A DNA stretch of 6,301 nucleotides from Lentisphaerota bacterium (lineage in GTDB: Bacteria; Verrucomicrobiota; Lentisphaeria; Oligosphaerales; Oligosphaeraceae), in NCBI GenBank assembly GCA_012800625.1, contig JAAZIY010000030.1, positions 1 to 6,301 of the forward strand, in the 5' to 3' direction. Position numbers and translations under genes: made by a program. Numbering within the stretch: position 1 is the first letter of the stretch; the number at the start of each line of letters is the position of its first letter. Below the pieces are notes generated by a model that ran no database searches, was not told the DNA's origin, and worked only from the letters and a program-made list of their open reading frames with translations. Positions 5,776 through 6,301 of this stretch are shown here, in pieces.

Positions 5776-6090
5776 CGTTTAACCATCTGTGTTTTGTCAT
5801 TTTTTTCACTGTTTTCCCCCTTGAGTTATTTTTATTCCGGCATTTTTCGGCTTATTTTCTTTATTTTTATTTTGGGGCTGTTTCGCCTATTTTCTACCAG
5901 CGGTACAAAATGCCTCCTTTACATTCGAGTCAAGCGCCTCCATCCCCTGTTCTCAGCACAAAACAGATCACTTAAATTCTTGCAAGTGCTTTATTATAAG
6001 AATCATAAAGAAGAATAAAAAAAATTTACTCAAGCAGCCCGATTTCGTTTAGATCGAATATTTTCTAGTGTCCTTAGTTGACGGGGAACA
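5776..6090. other. T-rich gene-free stretch
   Basis: The plus strand is strongly T-rich from about 5790 to 5900. An open frame from TTG 5794 to about 6018 encodes a phenylalanine-rich hydrophobic sequence followed by a basic tail, without a ribosome binding site or recognisable domain, so it is not called as a gene. TAGTGTCCTTAGTTGACGGGGA (6066-6087) faintly resembles the dispersed repeat and leads into the hairpin array. Confidence 0.5.
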
Positions 6091-6301
6091 CGCCGACACT
6101 GAGCCAGCGGAGAACAACGCAAGCTAAAGCTGGCTAAGAGCGCAGACTAAAGTCTGGACTACGAACATGCGCCGGCACTGAGCCGGCGGAGAGCAACGCA
6201 AGCTAAAGCTTGCGGAGAGCGCAGGCTAAAGCCTGAACTACGAACTTACGCAGGCTAAAGCCAGCGGAGAACACGCCGGCTAAAGCCAGCGGAGAACACG
6301 C
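6091..6301. repeat. Array of hairpin-forming repeats with 79-bp higher-order unit
   Basis: Eight units plus the start of a ninth, each opening with CGC, begin at 6091, 6118, 6141, 6170, 6197, 6220, 6249, 6274 and 6299. Most read GC-N-N-GCT-AA-AGC-N-N-GC followed by GGAGA or ACTACGAAC. Each unit is an imperfect or perfect inverted repeat; the best is CGCAAGCT-AA-AGCTTGCG (6197-6214) with 8-bp arms. Units 1-3 (6091-6169) and units 4-6 (6170-6248) form a tandem duplication of 79 bp with about 11 mismatches. Two 25-bp units follow and the array runs past the window edge. The uneven unit lengths and TAA-containing frames argue against coding. Confidence 0.8.

Noticed and set aside
5794..6018. Possible 74-aa hydrophobic membrane protein
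   Set aside because: It starts with TTG without a ribosome binding site and its Phe-rich content follows directly from T-rich DNA; chance is the simpler explanation.
6091..6301. CRISPR array
   Set aside because: Repeats are themselves palindromes of 23-29 bp placed end to end with no unique spacers, and no cas gene is present.

Overview
The window most likely comes from a Lentisphaerota-type bacterium (PVC group). The clearest hint is a small coding fragment at 5719-5775 that reads MNKKYTRRFTLIELLVVT and then stops. This is the class III prepilin leader (FTLIELLVV) that Lentisphaerota genomes carry in very many copies. The gut- or sediment-style sugar-catabolism genes, GC-richer coding sequence set in AT-rich intergenic DNA, and dispersed short repeats agree with this. 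The assignment is an inference from style; no marker gene is present.

Layout. Positions 1-189 hold no gene: a dispersed-repeat copy (121-161) and a weak minus-strand terminator candidate (3-25). On the minus strand an apparent two-gene operon reads leftward from about 3015. It encodes a large, diverged class III PLP-dependent aminotransferase (2952-1402) and, 27 bp downstream, a short FGGY-family carbohydrate kinase (1374-190). A 318-bp divergent intergenic region (2953-3270) contains candidate promoters in both directions, repeated CACTAAG/CTTAGTG words, a 9-bp-stem hairpin followed by a T-run, and an AT-rich palindrome. On the plus strand lie a DeoR-family repressor (3271-4053) and, 79 bp further on, a Gfo/Idh/MocA-fold NAD(P)-dependent protein (4133-5410). 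The latter lacks the usual EKP lysine and instead shows GH109-like motifs. Nearly 900 bp of gene-poor DNA follows (5411-6301): a strong 10-bp hairpin after the last gene, a second dispersed-repeat copy, the truncated prepilin fragment, a T-rich stretch, and an array of hairpin-forming repeats that runs off the right edge.

How the genes may work together. DeoR regulators usually respond to phosphorylated sugars, and FGGY kinases make them, so the divergent arrangement suggests a locally controlled catabolic module: an NAD-dependent enzyme acting on a sugar or glycoside, an aminotransferase moving an amino group, and a kinase trapping the product. An amino sugar or aminocyclitol would fit, but no substrate can be read from the sequence and the window contains no transporter. 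The most notable items are the GH109-like oxidoreductase in this gene context, the structured divergent leader, the orphan prepilin leader peptide, and the hairpin array with a 79-bp higher-order duplication.
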